Shown here: one piece after another, positions 26,201-38,938 of the stretch
How the letters are laid out: every line of letters starts with the position of its first letter
Position numbering within the stretch: position 1 is the first letter of the stretch
NCBI RefSeq assembly: GCF_964355755.1
Contig: NC_092671.1
Coordinates: 17,333,501 to 17,397,500, forward strand
DNA: 64,000 nucleotides
Source: Antedon mediterranea
Taxonomy: Eukaryota > Echinodermata > Crinoidea > Comatulida > Antedonidae
Reading direction: 5' to 3'
Notes under the pieces: model-generated
The model's input: only the letters and a program-made list of their open reading frames with translations
Databases searched by the model: none
What the model was told of the DNA's origin: nothing
Position numbers and translations under genes: made by a program

Positions 26201-27600
26201 TCATTTCCTACGCATCATTGAACATGCCCATCACTCACGACTTTGGCCTTCACCTAGGTTTACTCAAATTTCATTTGAAAAATTAAACAATCTGCCTTTA
26301 GCTTTAATAATTCTGTTATTTATGATCTAACATAAAACAACTGCAGGGTCGAAATATTTGTGATATTTATGAATAATAAATCAAATTGTCAAAATATCAT
26401 AGTTTCATACACAGTATTTATAATTATATCCATTGAGATATTTGTATTTGTTTTATTTCAGTTGTTGTGTAGATTGTAGATTTAATTTGTTGGTAGTTCA
26501 AGCACATTTGGCCTGTGGTCTTGATTAGTACAGAATGTTTGTCTCTCACAGAAACAAGGTAATTGATGATTTTTACATCTCAACCTCAAGTTTGAAACAT
26601 CTAGAATGTCATGTCACTGCATAAAGTAGTTGAGAAACAGAAAAATCCTCATTTTTTTCAACTGTACACGAGTCCTATCTATCATTTTTCGCTTACACAA
26701 ACAAGCTACAAAGAAACATTTCACAGTTTTAATCACGTTTCAAAACAAAACAATTAAGCGGTTGGGTATTCATTCATAGCATAAAACATATACAGTAAAT
26801 CAAGAAAAAAATTTAATATTATTGATATTTAAATACTAATCAACAGTCAAGTAAAAATATATTCATGTTTTAAGCTGTCAATCAATATTAAACTTATAAG
26901 CATTCGTTTTGTAATATTAATGCATAGAATTCCAAAATATCAAATCCACTAATCTCATGATAAATATGGACGGCAAATAACGTGTTGAAAAAGTTACAAT
27001 GTTTCTATGGAGAGAAATTAGATCGGATTTACGATAATTACGGTACTTTACAAGTGGAGATATGGAAGCAGGTGGCGTTTACTGCCGGCCGAGGCACATT
27101 AAATCGGACTTACAATTGGTATGAATTTGTAAATGTTTAACAAACAGCTGTTTAGGTTATTTACCAACACTTAACTTTTTATAGTTGTAACACACATGTG
27201 TAACAGATGATGATAAAAACAAGTTCAATGTAGTGAATTTGAAAATAACAATCGCTGAAGAAATTAGACAATTATCAAAGCTAAAAAAAAGGTTTAAGTT
27301 ACCTTGTACAAACAACAGACACTTCATTCTAAAATCAATAATTATTGCGAGGATCTACTGTTCCAGAGAAGTAGAAATTTGACACCAAAAATATTGATTA
27401 TTGAATATTTCCATCTATTCTTTACGAAATGAGTAAAAACATGACCCATATGTTAATTATTAAAGACTAAAGCTGGTTAAACTGTCTTTCATTTGTCATT
27501 AAATTGTCAATCGTGCTTGATACAGAACCTAAGAAACCGCAATTTAACTAGGTTTTTGTAAAATTATCATCGTTTTAAAGCACTGATGTCATCGCATCAT
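23300..27600. other. Intronic unique sequence, no gene seen
   Basis: AT-rich TMTC2 intron 1. A small GTCAGTTG-type tandem lies near 24061-24095 and an AACCGGTTA motif at 26172. No coding or RNA gene is supported. Confidence 0.55.
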
Positions 27601-27637
27601 TAATCTTTGTTCACTGTAGAATGCAACACAAGGTCAT

Positions 27638-27780
27638 ATGCGCAACACAAGGTCGTATGCGCAACATACTGTAAAAGGGGTGTACGCACAACGCAATAGC
27701 ATATGCGCAACACAAGGTCGTATGCGCAACATACTGTAAAAGGGGTGTACGCACAACGCAATAGCATATGCGCAACACAC
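27638..27780. repeat. 65-bp tandem repeat, 2.2 identical units
   Basis: Units at 27638-27702 and 27703-27767 appear identical by eye, with a partial third. Each contains ATGCGCAACACAAGGTCGT and ATGCGCAACATACTGTAAAA, so there is a shorter internal sub-repeat of ATGCGCAACA. More diverged sub-repeats extend left to 27621. Confidence 0.9.
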
Positions 27781-27889
27781 AGGTGTATACACAAATCAAG
27801 TGATTTGACCAATGTACAAGCTAGAGTTTGATTACATTGCATCACATGACTTGCATTGTGCTATGTCCATGCATGACGCAACGCAATGA

Positions 27890-27934
27890 CAAGCGATGGA
27901 TTATTTGAACTGTTGCTTGTTATTGGTCAACTCT
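27890..27934. repeat. Repeat with TTGGTCAACTC, copy 2
   Basis: GCGATGGATTATTTGAACTG followed by TTGCTTGTTATTGGTCAACT matches 18974-19015 with few changes. Confidence 0.5.
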
Positions 27935-28560
27935 CTTACATTACATCTACCTCCTTGTGTTGCATCACTAATGGGACCAAGCACTCGGAAAATCTATAGT
28001 AAAACTCCTTCACAAAGAAGGGGTTTACTATACTATAGCCTACTTCTCCAAAGTATTGTCCCTCAGGACTTTTATTATTATTCTCAGGTCAACTTTTCTC
28101 ACTTATTTAAATTTAATTGTTTGAACTTGACTGATGATATAAACAGCCATAAATGTAATCAAAATATTTGAGAACAAGACTAATTACTACTATATCTTTC
28201 ACTATTCAACAATTGTTATACTAATGTAGTTTAAATCTGTCGACACATCTTTTACAAAACATGGCCTCAAAAAAAACAAACAATCTACAAAAGACAAAGT
28301 GAATACCTTTATTCCCTAACACCTGTTCAGCTTCTGAAGTTTCTGTAAAGGTACATTTTTGAAAACTGACTTCACCCATTATGTTCCTGTCGTCTTGTGC
28401 TGTGAAAGATCGCTTGTTCGAACCATCATAAAGATTTAAACATAACATTTTTTGTTTTTGAATATTAATTATTAAAATATAATTTAATATTCCACTTGTA
28501 CACTCAAAATCTTCATAAATTATGTGGACATTTTTTTAGTTAAATTTTTTTACTACAAAC

Positions 28561-28667
28561 AATTCTTTCTTTCTTTCTTCAGCCCATATCATCCCACTTC
28601 TGGGCAAAGGCCTCTCCCAACTGATGCCAGTTGTTCCTATCTTTTGCAAATCTTGGCCATGCTTTAA
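28561..28667 (-). mobile_element. 3' end of a LINE (5'-truncated insertion)
   Basis: On the minus strand a short frame reads WPRFAKDRNNWHQLGEAFAQ then KWDDMG and TGA, followed by an AAGA microsatellite tail. This resembles the extreme C-terminus of non-LTR retrotransposon polyproteins (...DR..W..L..A), followed directly by the usual simple tail. The rest of the element is absent. Confidence 0.6.
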
Positions 28668-28699
28668 GTAGGACTTATTTCTTTAATATTTCATATCTT

Positions 28700-31600
28700 C
28701 AATAAATAGTTAAAATAGAAACATTTTTTTCGTAAAATCTGTTGGTAGACTTTGATATTGATCTACCTTGTCAATCACAATCTGAAATGCTTTTTAGAAA
28801 TCCATGCGAACAAATCTATCTTTCGCAATTATCAAAATGAAACATCAAAACTGTAGAAAACATAAAAATAAAATTGCAGCGTCATACTATCTTTCTGTAG
28901 ACTTACGCTTTATGTCCTATTTTGTAATATGAAAAAAAAATGTGTGCAATTCATGCATTATTGATAAGTCTATGGTATCTTTAGAATTGTATGAACCATA
29001 TGCTTGTTTAAAAGTCAGTTTTATGTTTATTTGAAATTCCAATTTTATTTAGCAGGAATACCTATTCAATATTAGATTTTAAATTAAAAAGTTGTTTGAT
29101 AGATTTTTCATTAGTTGACAATATAGTGAAAAGTAATTTGTTTTTGACAAGTTATTTCAAATGTAATAAAAAAAATGTAAGAAATTAGAAATTGCATCAG
29201 TATTTTTAGAATTTACCATCTACTTTAAATTTATACTGAAAACATTAATATATTGTTATAGCCTATATACTTATTTTTAAATCAAATTTTAGGATTGGTG
29301 GTAATAGAGACACGTCAATTTTCATTAAGTGTACAACACAATACCTTAAAATAGTACGAATATTCCTACCGTACATCAATTACACTTGCTTTTATGAATT
29401 CCAAAAATAGTATAGCACAATATAATATAGGCCTACAGTAGCATAGAATAGAATCAGAAATTTGTGCCATGTTTCAAGAAAGCTGCAGCAACCACAGGTA
29501 AAGCCTGTTTTCCAGTCGACGTTGTGCCACGTTAAGTTTTCAATAAATAACGATAATCGAGCCGGACAGGTATTATTTGCACATTTTAATGTATGTATTT
29601 TTTCCATAACTACTGTATGACATAATTTGTGAATCATTTGATTGGTCGGTTTTAATGATCATTATCGTTGCGATTCAACTTCAACGATTGCAGATTTTAA
29701 CATTGTTTACGTTGTTTTAGCCCCTTTTCCTGTAATATTGTTGAAAACGCAATTCAATGTGACTCAACATCAACTGGAAAACAGGCTTAACACACCAACA
29801 AATACTTCGAGTAAGAGATATATCATGCCGTTTCTTTAGTTAAGAATTTAAAAGTAGAAATCTGGAAATTTAATCAATTTTAACCAAGCAGCAGTAAAGT
29901 ATGTATTGATTAGATCAATCACATTTATACTGGTCTCATCATCAAACCCATACACATTGATCACATTCTTATTATCTCATATTAATGCATTTATAGCAAA
30001 GCACTACTATTGCTAAACCTTCATAGGCAAAACATTTCCTGTAGTTTTTTATTATCTCAAGAAATATCCTTGATGCCTGGAGGTGCATTTACAAAACATT
30101 TCAAGCTATAAAAACAAATTACACTTGAATTGTTGTGAATTAAGCATAAAATAAACATGTAAGTTGGTACAATTAGTTGTTCCATACAATCCCATTACCA
30201 GTTCTTTATATCTCATACATGTTTTCAATATTCATATCAAGACTTTCACCCCTCTGCAACCAATGAGGAATGATCATGTTATGACACCTCGAACTTATCA
30301 ACGTCCTGGGGGTGACCCTATGAAACATCACCCAATGGGGTCTTGAGGGAAAGTCAAGTGAACAATGATGCTGAAGTCAATCAATGCTCTTCAGTATTTT
30401 TACACATGAAATGCCTTTCTTACCAAAACATAACCCATGGGATATACTTTATTACAAAGATATCACACTCTCAGTTTGATTGTATAGAAAATCATTAATT
30501 GACGACATACAATAGATACATCTATTTGTTGGCAAGGTTTTCATGAATACAATATACATAATATAAATATTTGATAATAGAACTTTAAATTTGATCACTT
30601 TAAGTCATAAAAAGACATATTGTCTTTTAAAGATTGACTCAATAAAATTACCATATAAATTCAAATCATCTTCATTCTGATGCATCGTACTGCATTAGGT
30701 TAAAAGGAGGTTCAAATTTGGCAAGAAAAAACGCTAAAAACAGCAAAAACTTTCCCGACCTATTGTACCAATCAGTAATATATTAATTCTATTTACAAAC
30801 TGTTAATTTAGATTCTCCAAAATGAACAATTTATTTTAACATTTCATTTTTTTAAATAGAAAATGTGTCATTTTCATGTTTTAATTTAATTCAAATATTT
30901 TGACATACAGTATGGTGAATTTCAGTTGGAAGATCTTCACTGTCATTTACACATCTTTTTAAATATCATGTGTCACGTAAAGTTTACAGCCATGATCAAA
31001 TCTCATGACAGTTTACAACTCCCTCAACATTTTGGACATTTCCACATTGCGTTCATCCATCACAAGATGTCGCATCAAATTAGAAAGAATCAAACTTGTA
31101 TTTCATATCGTTTACAAGTAAAATTAGAAGCGAGTCGTGTATTTGATACATGTCCAGTTCATTGTCTATTATTCATTAAATTACATAATTAATTGGCGCA
31201 CAGTAACAAATTCTCATGTCTACTGGCGGATGTAAATCAGAATAGAAAGATCATTTTCAAATTGTAGTAAAACAATAAATTTAATAGTTACAAAAGTGTA
31301 AAGTATCACTTAAGTAAAAAATAATACGACGACAGTTAATCATTTGGAATGTTCACTTTCTGAAGTTTAGTAGAAATTACAGATTATTGTATGTAATTCT
31401 TTGTTAATTAAATCGAACAGTTGACAACAATTTATGACCACCATTAATTTAACTGTAGGTATATGATCTTTGACTGCTACAGTACAGTAGAGTACAATAA
31501 CTTCCATTTTTCAAATTTATTAGTCAATCAAGAAAAAAATATGTCAGAAAATGGTTTAAAAGTATAAGACAGAGTTGGTAATTGCAATTTAAATTGGTAT

Positions 31601-33200
31601 AAAAATGTGTTCCTTATTCACATGATTTAAACCTAGAAACCTAAAAAAGGTAAGTAAGCACTACACTACTGTACAGTAGTACAGTACCACTCTTATGATT
31701 TCAGTTTAAAATAAAACTAATATAATTTGAACACTGTATTTCACTTTACCCTCAAAGTGTTTGCATATGATGATTCATGCTCAACCTTTTCACACTTGTA
31801 CCATTATTTCACATAATAAAATAATTGAGAAGGAAGAATTAAATACAGAATTGAATGCTTTTAAGAATATAATAGATTTATTTCAGTAGAACAAATTAAA
31901 GGGGAACTGTTAAAATATTTATTACTACTGTACAGTACAAAAGACAAAGGATGATAAAGGACGCATTTTCAATTAAAGTAATATGTCTATCGGGAGCATT
32001 TATTTGATTTATTAAGTAATATTAGCTTATCAAGAAACGTTATTGGAAGGTAATAATCAAGCGGCAAACGAACCTGTGTAGATTTAGCATCTACTGATTG
32101 CTCGATTATGTCAAAAGTGCACTGGCATGGCTCAGCAGTACGTCAACATCAAACGGCAGCATTGACGGAGTTCACGCATAATTTAGGCCAACAATTCATT
32201 GATGCACTCATTGTTAATTTTTGTCTCGGCATTAAAAACTTGTTATTACTTGATCTTGTCTGTTCATCCAATACACACATATCCCAATTGACTAGTCCAC
32301 ATAACTCTTGTCACATGTCTTAATTATTATTTGAATGTTTTGGTGTAAATATATTTTAATTAAAATATCGTATTAAAGTCACATTATAGCAGCATTGATA
32401 TCACAAAATGGTGTGAAAAACAAACACTTTTAATTAAGAAATGTTACTTATGTACTTATTTATCTTTTTTCAATTCTTTATCATATTATCTTCATTCTTT
32501 CTTCATATCACTATTGATCAACGGTCAGATGAAAATGGAGTTTCTAAAGGAAATTAATATGAGTCAAGTAGAAATCAGATATGTCTTTATTGATGCTTGG
32601 TTGTACTTGAAAAATCCAATATCGTGGATGTTGAGAGCACTTGTAAAATACTAGGAGAATGTTTTGAAGATTTTATACAGGAGGTTGATATTCAAATAAG
32701 GTAAATTATCAAATAAAATGTGCTTAATAAAAAGTACTGTCCTGATCAAGTTAGAAGGATAAGTTTGTACTTTAATTAAACTTTATCAGGATGATATTAA
32801 TTATATTACACTTGGAAGACCTGTGAATATGTGTTTAGCATTCTAGTTACCAGGTTACATGCGAGCATGCAGTGTAATTATTATGTTTCGCATTGGGGTT
32901 TGTAAAAGAATATGGAAATGTGACAAGATTTCTGTAATATTACACAGAGTTAGTATCAAGATAATATTGATCTATGATGATGTAAAAAAATATATTAGTA
33001 ATGCAAATTAAAATAAATATTGTAGGCAAATTTGTATATCTACAGTATTACAAAATTCTTTACTTAATCCAAATGCTTAAGGTACAGTAAATACAGTATT
33101 TTGAATTTTATTCTGTTAAAAATAAATGATTTACTATATTTAATTATTTCACATTCAACAGCGGAATGGAATGGATTAAAAATATATAAAACAATGTAAA
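28700..33200. other. Intronic unique sequence, no gene seen
   Basis: AT-rich TMTC2 intron 1. Frequent TACAGTA/TACTGTA words occur (for example 31660-31690) but no larger structure is supported. Confidence 0.55.
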
Positions 33201-33206
33201 CAAAAA

Positions 33207-33416
33207 GAGCTGTAGCTTGGTGGTTAATGTGCTTGCCTTCTAATCCCAAGGTCCGGGGTTCAATCCTGACCTAGTACCAGGGTTGTAACTCACGAATCTT
33301 TCAACTCCACTCCCTAAGCCTCAAATGAGACTTATAAGCATGATAAATTATTAAATAGTTTATCCATCTTCTAATTGGCGAGTTACTCGCTATTGGATAA
33401 GTATATAAAAAAAAAC
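33207..33416 (+). repeat. tRNA-derived SINE (family U), copy 2 (best copy)
   Basis: GAGCTGTAGCTTGGTGGTTA (A box), TCCCAAGGTCCGGGGTTCAA then TCCTGACC (B box), CTCAAATGAGACTTATAAGC, GTTTATCCATC, hairpin GGCGAGTTACTCGC, then ATTGGATAAG and an A-rich end. The whole body of the family is readable here. Confidence 0.8.
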
Positions 33417-34523
33417 ACTAAAGATTGGGTTTGTTTTTTTTTACTAGAATATACTAGCCTCTTACTGTAAATTTGAGCTAGGGCCTATGTTGATTTATGT
33501 GTGCATGTAAAAAGTAAAAGTAATATTCAAATATACATTCTCACATTTGCATAAGTTCTGCAGAGGCATACAAGTACTGTTAATGGGTATTTGTAAAGTA
33601 AGAAATACTAGACAAAGTTTGTGTGAATGCATACAAGCCATCTTAACAGAGAAGGTAAATTTGCATTTGAAATATCACAACTCAATCAAAGAACTCTGTA
33701 GACCTACTACTGTACATACTGTATGTCCTTAACTCACTGTTTGCAATGACATTTAAAAAGTTTCTGCAGTGAGTAAAAAAGTGCACTGATGAAAATGTAT
33801 AGCATTTCATATTGTGCCAATAAAAATAGCATCTGGTAGAAATCATAGCACTACAGGTACTTTAACATAAAGTAAGTTTAAATGCTGACAAATACCAATG
33901 TTCAGATTGTAGAATGCAATATAAAAACATTTTCAAAGATTCAATACCAAACATGATATAATGTAATTTACAATTTAGATTAGTAGAAATTAGAAAGTTA
34001 TCGGCCTGAAAGTTAATTACTGTAGTTAAATATTACCTAGGCTTGAAAAGTGCACGTGCTACCCAGCATAAAATTGATAAGGAGAGTTTATTGCTGGGTA
34101 TATAAGGTTAATAGTAATACATTATATAAGCCTACCAATTTTATGTGGTAGTTGTAGGTAAAATTGATAACAGTTTGCAGCCATAATTGTTTCATGTTAT
34201 ACAGTAGTTCGTGTCATTTCAAGGGTTAAACTCATCATAATATTTCTTTCTACACTCATACCTAATAACTACACATAAACCACAGAATGATTTATAATTC
34301 AACTTCATTTCAGGATTTCATTCTTTTCTTTTACTTTACTATGATAAGAAAAGTCAAGAGTTGAAACATTTGTTAAAAATAAAGTGTCCCCAAATGTACT
34401 AAAAAAATAACTAAATCAATTGAAAAGCCTAAAATGTAAATACTCAAAAAGCAATGTCACAAAGTGGAAACTACTGTACATCAGTCATCGTTTTCCACAA
34501 CATTTCAGGTACAGTATAAAGTA

Positions 34524-34730
34524 ATGTACAGTACATCTATATAAATTGAATTTAAAAAGACTGAACCTATTACTGTAAGGTTTAATGGAAAGTGCAATTC
34601 AACAATACCATTCTACTTTTTTTTATTATAATAATATAGAATGGTATTGTTGAATTGCACTTTCCATTAAACCTTACAGAGTCATAGGTTCAGTCTTTTT
34701 AAATTCAATTTATTTAGATGTACTGTACAT
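34524..34730. repeat. Long near-perfect inverted repeat (207 bp)
   Basis: Left arm 34524-34615 and right arm 34637-34730 are inverse complements over about 92 bp with one substitution and one small indel region. The 21-bp T/A-rich spacer sits between. The outer ends read ATGTACAGTACATCTA. It would form a very stable stem-loop as RNA. No flanking target duplication is clear. Confidence 0.95.
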
Positions 34731-35885
34731 ACCTCTTGTTTAGGTTCTCTCTACAAGGCCCCAGTATGTGGGCCAGAAACAGAGTGAACTTCAATTCTCC
34801 CCAAAAATATATATGGAACGCTTCAAGATTTCAACCCATGACCCTGGGATAGACAGGCAGCTTTCCAATCAATAATGTCACTTGGTATTATATTCTATCT
34901 CTTTACTTTTGAGATCAACTGTTGTTATAACAAGACACATAAACATGCGTGACAATTTTTGCCGCTCGCTATAATTATAACATTTGGATTAATACCCAAA
35001 TTGAAAACACTGTTTGGTAATGTTTACTAAGCGTCAATACCAATCAAACAAAAGCATGTAAAGACAATATTTGTTTTTCATGTCAGATAGCACCTGTTAT
35101 TGACAATTTAACTAAACGTTTGTAAATGTTATAGATTATAAACAACAAAATGCCCAGGCCCTGTCCTCTGTGGAAAAGTGCAATGAATAATTACCTCCTA
35201 GTCTAATAGTTAGTCATAGAAAGAGACCAATTGATATAAAATAACTGGTTATTAAATTGGATTCTCAAAGTAGGATTAAATACAAAATAAAGATGTTGGA
35301 TCACACACTATCCAGATACTGTATCTGCAATTTCTACAGATTATATATAAATGACAATTAAACAAATTTGAGGCGTACGTTACTTTATAGCATAATGATA
35401 CATTCTTGCTATTAACATGCATGGTAAAACATTTAACTTTCTGTATGGGTTCAGAAGGCATAGTTTATGTTTACTATAATAACTAGGGTATATGATAAAA
35501 AAACATAAATTCAGTTCATGTTGAATGGTTTGATAATATGCTCAACAATTAACATCAAGTTATAGTTTTTATTATAGACTCTTCGGCTAGCAAGGGTCTA
35601 GAGTTGAAAGTGTAGAGAGACTCTGTGGCTGGTGATTTAAGCTAAAATTTAAATATTTCTTTTTATTTTAGTTTCATCAATTCTCATTATGACTATTTGG
35701 CTATCAATGTAATTATCCTCACACAAAAAACAGTAAAGTTACTAAATGTTATACTGTACATGGTATTACATAGAGTGCGATAAGGGTTAGTTAATTCTAG
35801 GTACTGTACCGTAAGCTGGTTTCATGGGTCTAGTTATCCTACTTTTGGATATGAATGTATGAAACAACTTTACCAGACACTTTAA

Positions 35886-36199
35886 CACGTTCACTGCCAC
35901 GGCGTATTTATACATCAAAAATTGCGTGTGGATACTTGCCAAGACGTAATACTACGTCAAAATCGTAGCACTTTTGTATTGTATGTAGAATCGCTGGCAG
36001 TGGTGATTGGAACAGGAATTATCACATGGCAGTTTATGAATGATGTACGTAAACGATAATCTAAAAATAAATGTCATATGTTTGTTTGTGTTTATTCCCT
36101 CATGCATTGAATATGGCGCCCTCACACTCAATATAATCATCTCAAACGGGACTTGGCACTGGGACAGAAATTACGGAAAATGCCTTGGCAGTCAATGTG
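35886..36199. mobile_element. TTAA-flanked MITE (piggyBac/Kolobok-like)
   Basis: Left CACGTTCACTGCCACGG and right (inverted) CACATTGACTGCCAAGG are terminal inverted repeats, with TTAA on both sides (35882-35885 and 36200-36203). 314 bp, no transposase. Confidence 0.75.
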
Positions 36200-36400
36200 T
36201 TAAAGCACAATATCATTGTCATACTGTATGTGCCAACTTGTGGATTCATAACATACAATTTTCAGATTTTAGAGTACTGTATGATGAAAACTGTATGAAG
36301 AATTTCAAATATATCATGGAGCCTATGGTCCATGTTTAGATGATCACTAAAACCATATTATTTGGCTGGTTTAAAATAGGAAGATTTGTATAAGCTGCTA

Positions 36401-36421
36401 AATGTCGCAAAGTGCGACATT
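36401..36421. repeat. Perfect 9-bp stem hairpin
   Basis: AATGTCGCA, loop AAG, TGCGACATT. Isolated, in TMTC2 intron 1. Confidence 0.7.
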
Positions 36422-36839
36422 GGTGGTTAATACTCAACTAACCCAGAAAACAGGCATGTCTGAAATGTAATAAGTTCAGGATATAATTCTCTTTGGCTAA
36501 GTTTGAATGGCATCAGGTCTGAAGGCATAGTTTCGTCAGCTATGCACTTATTATTAATGTATTCCTTAACTTAAGGTTACATAAAAAATTATGCGCAAAC
36601 AACATTCTTTCAGCAGAGGCAGTAATATGAATATAGCAAGTATTAAAGCAATGGTCAATAAACCAAGAGGAAAATTCTACTGAAGTAAATTGACTGAATC
36701 AAAAATTAATTCTGATCAATAACAATTATCTGAAATGTGTATAAGCACCTGGTGTAAGAAACTATCGACGCTCAACTAATAACAAATAGTACAGTGAATT
36801 CAAGCTTGGATTATAACATTTTCTAACTTTTTCGCATAG

Positions 36840-37060
36840 CGCCTTCAGTCAGTTATATTCAAGAAGATGGAAGCATTAGTAAACTGTACCATCCGGAAGC
36901 TTATAGAATTACTAAGGCTGAAAAAATGGGAATTTGTAAACTCAGACTGTGTATGCGCAAATCTAAAAGCTTGTCTCGGAGAAGAGAATCTATGAAATGT
37001 ATGCGGACAGTAGTCTGTGTAATGTAAGGCCTGTTCAGTAAAGAATATTTTCTTTTTATA
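36840..37060. repeat. Three-copy repeat family P, copy 2
   Basis: Shares CAGTTATATTCAAGAAGATG, AAATGGGAATTTGTAAACTC and GAGAATCTATGAAATGTATG with 5598-5810. Located in TMTC2 intron 1. Confidence 0.7.
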
Positions 37061-38632
37061 TAATTTTTTTTCTTGGCTGTGAACGTACTGTAGTAGGCTA
37101 CAAATCTTTATTTCAGACTATATTTGTGTTTACAAAATGTTACACAATAATTGAAACTGTTGCGTCAAAAAGTTGTTTATAATTATTTTCTGTTTGTTGG
37201 AAAGTGGTATTAATTTCACGGCCTGCTCGGGAATACTGAATTATAATTGCAAAAGAAAACAGTAGCCCTCATTGGGTTATACAAAGAGTATATTGGCCCT
37301 CATTGGGTAATAAAGAAAATTAACTGTTGATAATATTTAATAACCATTAATAAAGTGCACAAGCCAACAAATTGAAAATTGTATAACTACTTTAACTGAT
37401 AAGCTATCAGTATAATTTGTTATACTTATGCAATGCAAAAATCCAAGCATTTACAGATGATCAAGAAACGTCTTAAGTAAAAGGAAACGATTATTTGCTC
37501 GGGGTATAAACTCTCGCGCTAAAGAACCTGTCAATTGAAGCAGAGTATTTATGTACTTCATCTTCACTTAACGATTTTAAAATGTAAATTGAAATCGTAT
37601 CCCATGAGTGTGCAAGCCAGCCAGCTTATTACTTATCAATTTGTTTTTAAATTGAACGAAATGGAATCTAGTGTTTTCCAGTGAAAAATATTTAATCGTT
37701 ATTTTCCACTCTGATAATTAGATATAATTATTTAAGGTAAAATCTGATATGCTGGAATGTTGGTAATACTTTATAGATTTAAATGTTTTATAGTTTTTGC
37801 AAACTATATCGCGACCATTAATATAATTATCCTCTGTAATGAGTTTACATTCATTTTCTTTATTTCTAAAACAAAATATTTTTCTCATGGCAACTAAAAG
37901 ATAACCAGGTTTTAAATATATCAACATCCATATTATTATTATTTGTTTGAACTGTTATATCCCATTATGCCTACATTACGTCATTTCAGTTATATTTTTC
38001 CTCGAGTGCTTTTCAACAGTTCATCTATTCATACCGGTAGTTACAATGTTTGTACACAATAAATGTTTCTTTCTCAGATCACTTTCACAGGTGCTTTCTA
38101 TATTTTTATAATAAAGCCTGAAGCAATACAAGTTTATTTAACACTTAATGCCTTCACTGATCAAAGTTATGGTATTGGTTACAATAGATAAATACAATAG
38201 AGGTTTTGACGCAGGTAGTTACAGTATTGTTACTACAGTTTCCGTCAAAAATATTTGTTGATGGCGGGCAAAGAAGTGGAAAAAGTCTGTTACACAGTAC
38301 AGAAGATTATTGATTGTATGTTTGCAGTTAGAAATTACAAAAGAAACCGTTCTTGGGTGTATTTAGGTTGACTGCTGGATTAAACTCTACCACAATACTA
38401 TTGTAGCCATGAAGTGTGACTAGAACAATAGAAATTGTTTAGAGGGTTTTAGATCACTCTGCCTGTATCTTTAATAGGATTTTGTGTGAAAGGGAATTAA
38501 GATGGCAGAATTTATAAAATCTTTGAAGGATAAATAAAGTTATTGATTAATAGATAACAGTTTTTGTTAATGAATGCATTTAAATACGAGATTAGACAGA
38601 GAGAGAAAAAATAAAGTACCGTATGCACATGT

Positions 38633-38705
38633 ATGTGACAATGTTCATCTATTATTGAGAATGATATTAATGTGACAATGTTCATCTATTATTGAGAATG
38701 ATATA
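38633..38705. repeat. 37-bp tandem duplication
   Basis: ATGTGACAATGTTCATCTAT and the following 17 bases occur twice in a row (38633 and 38670), essentially identical, indicating a recent duplication. Confidence 0.9.
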
Positions 38706-38861
38706 TACTGTATTTTGAAATACTTACATATTATACCTACAGATACTAAATGTAATTACCATATACTATAATACCACTATCCGACAGGGGTGTGATATTT
38801 TAATGTACAGTATATTCAGGGGGTTGTAATTCAACTCCCTGGTATATTGAAGTTCTTTTTG

Positions 38862-38938
38862 TAATGTATGCCTCTCCTTGAAGAGAGAGGCTATTGCTGG
38901 TTTATCCTGGTAAGCTAGGCACGAGAGAGACTATAAAC
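38862..38938. repeat. Short repeat with GGTAAGCTAGGCAC, copy 3
   Basis: TGCCTCTCCTTGAAGAGAGA, GCTGGTTTATCCTGGTAAGC, TAGGCACGAGAGAGACTAT. Third copy, preceded by GTAATGT. Confidence 0.6.

Noticed and set aside
27638-27780. CRISPR-like array
   Set aside because: Units are contiguous 65-bp tandem repeats with no unique spacers, in a eukaryotic intron.
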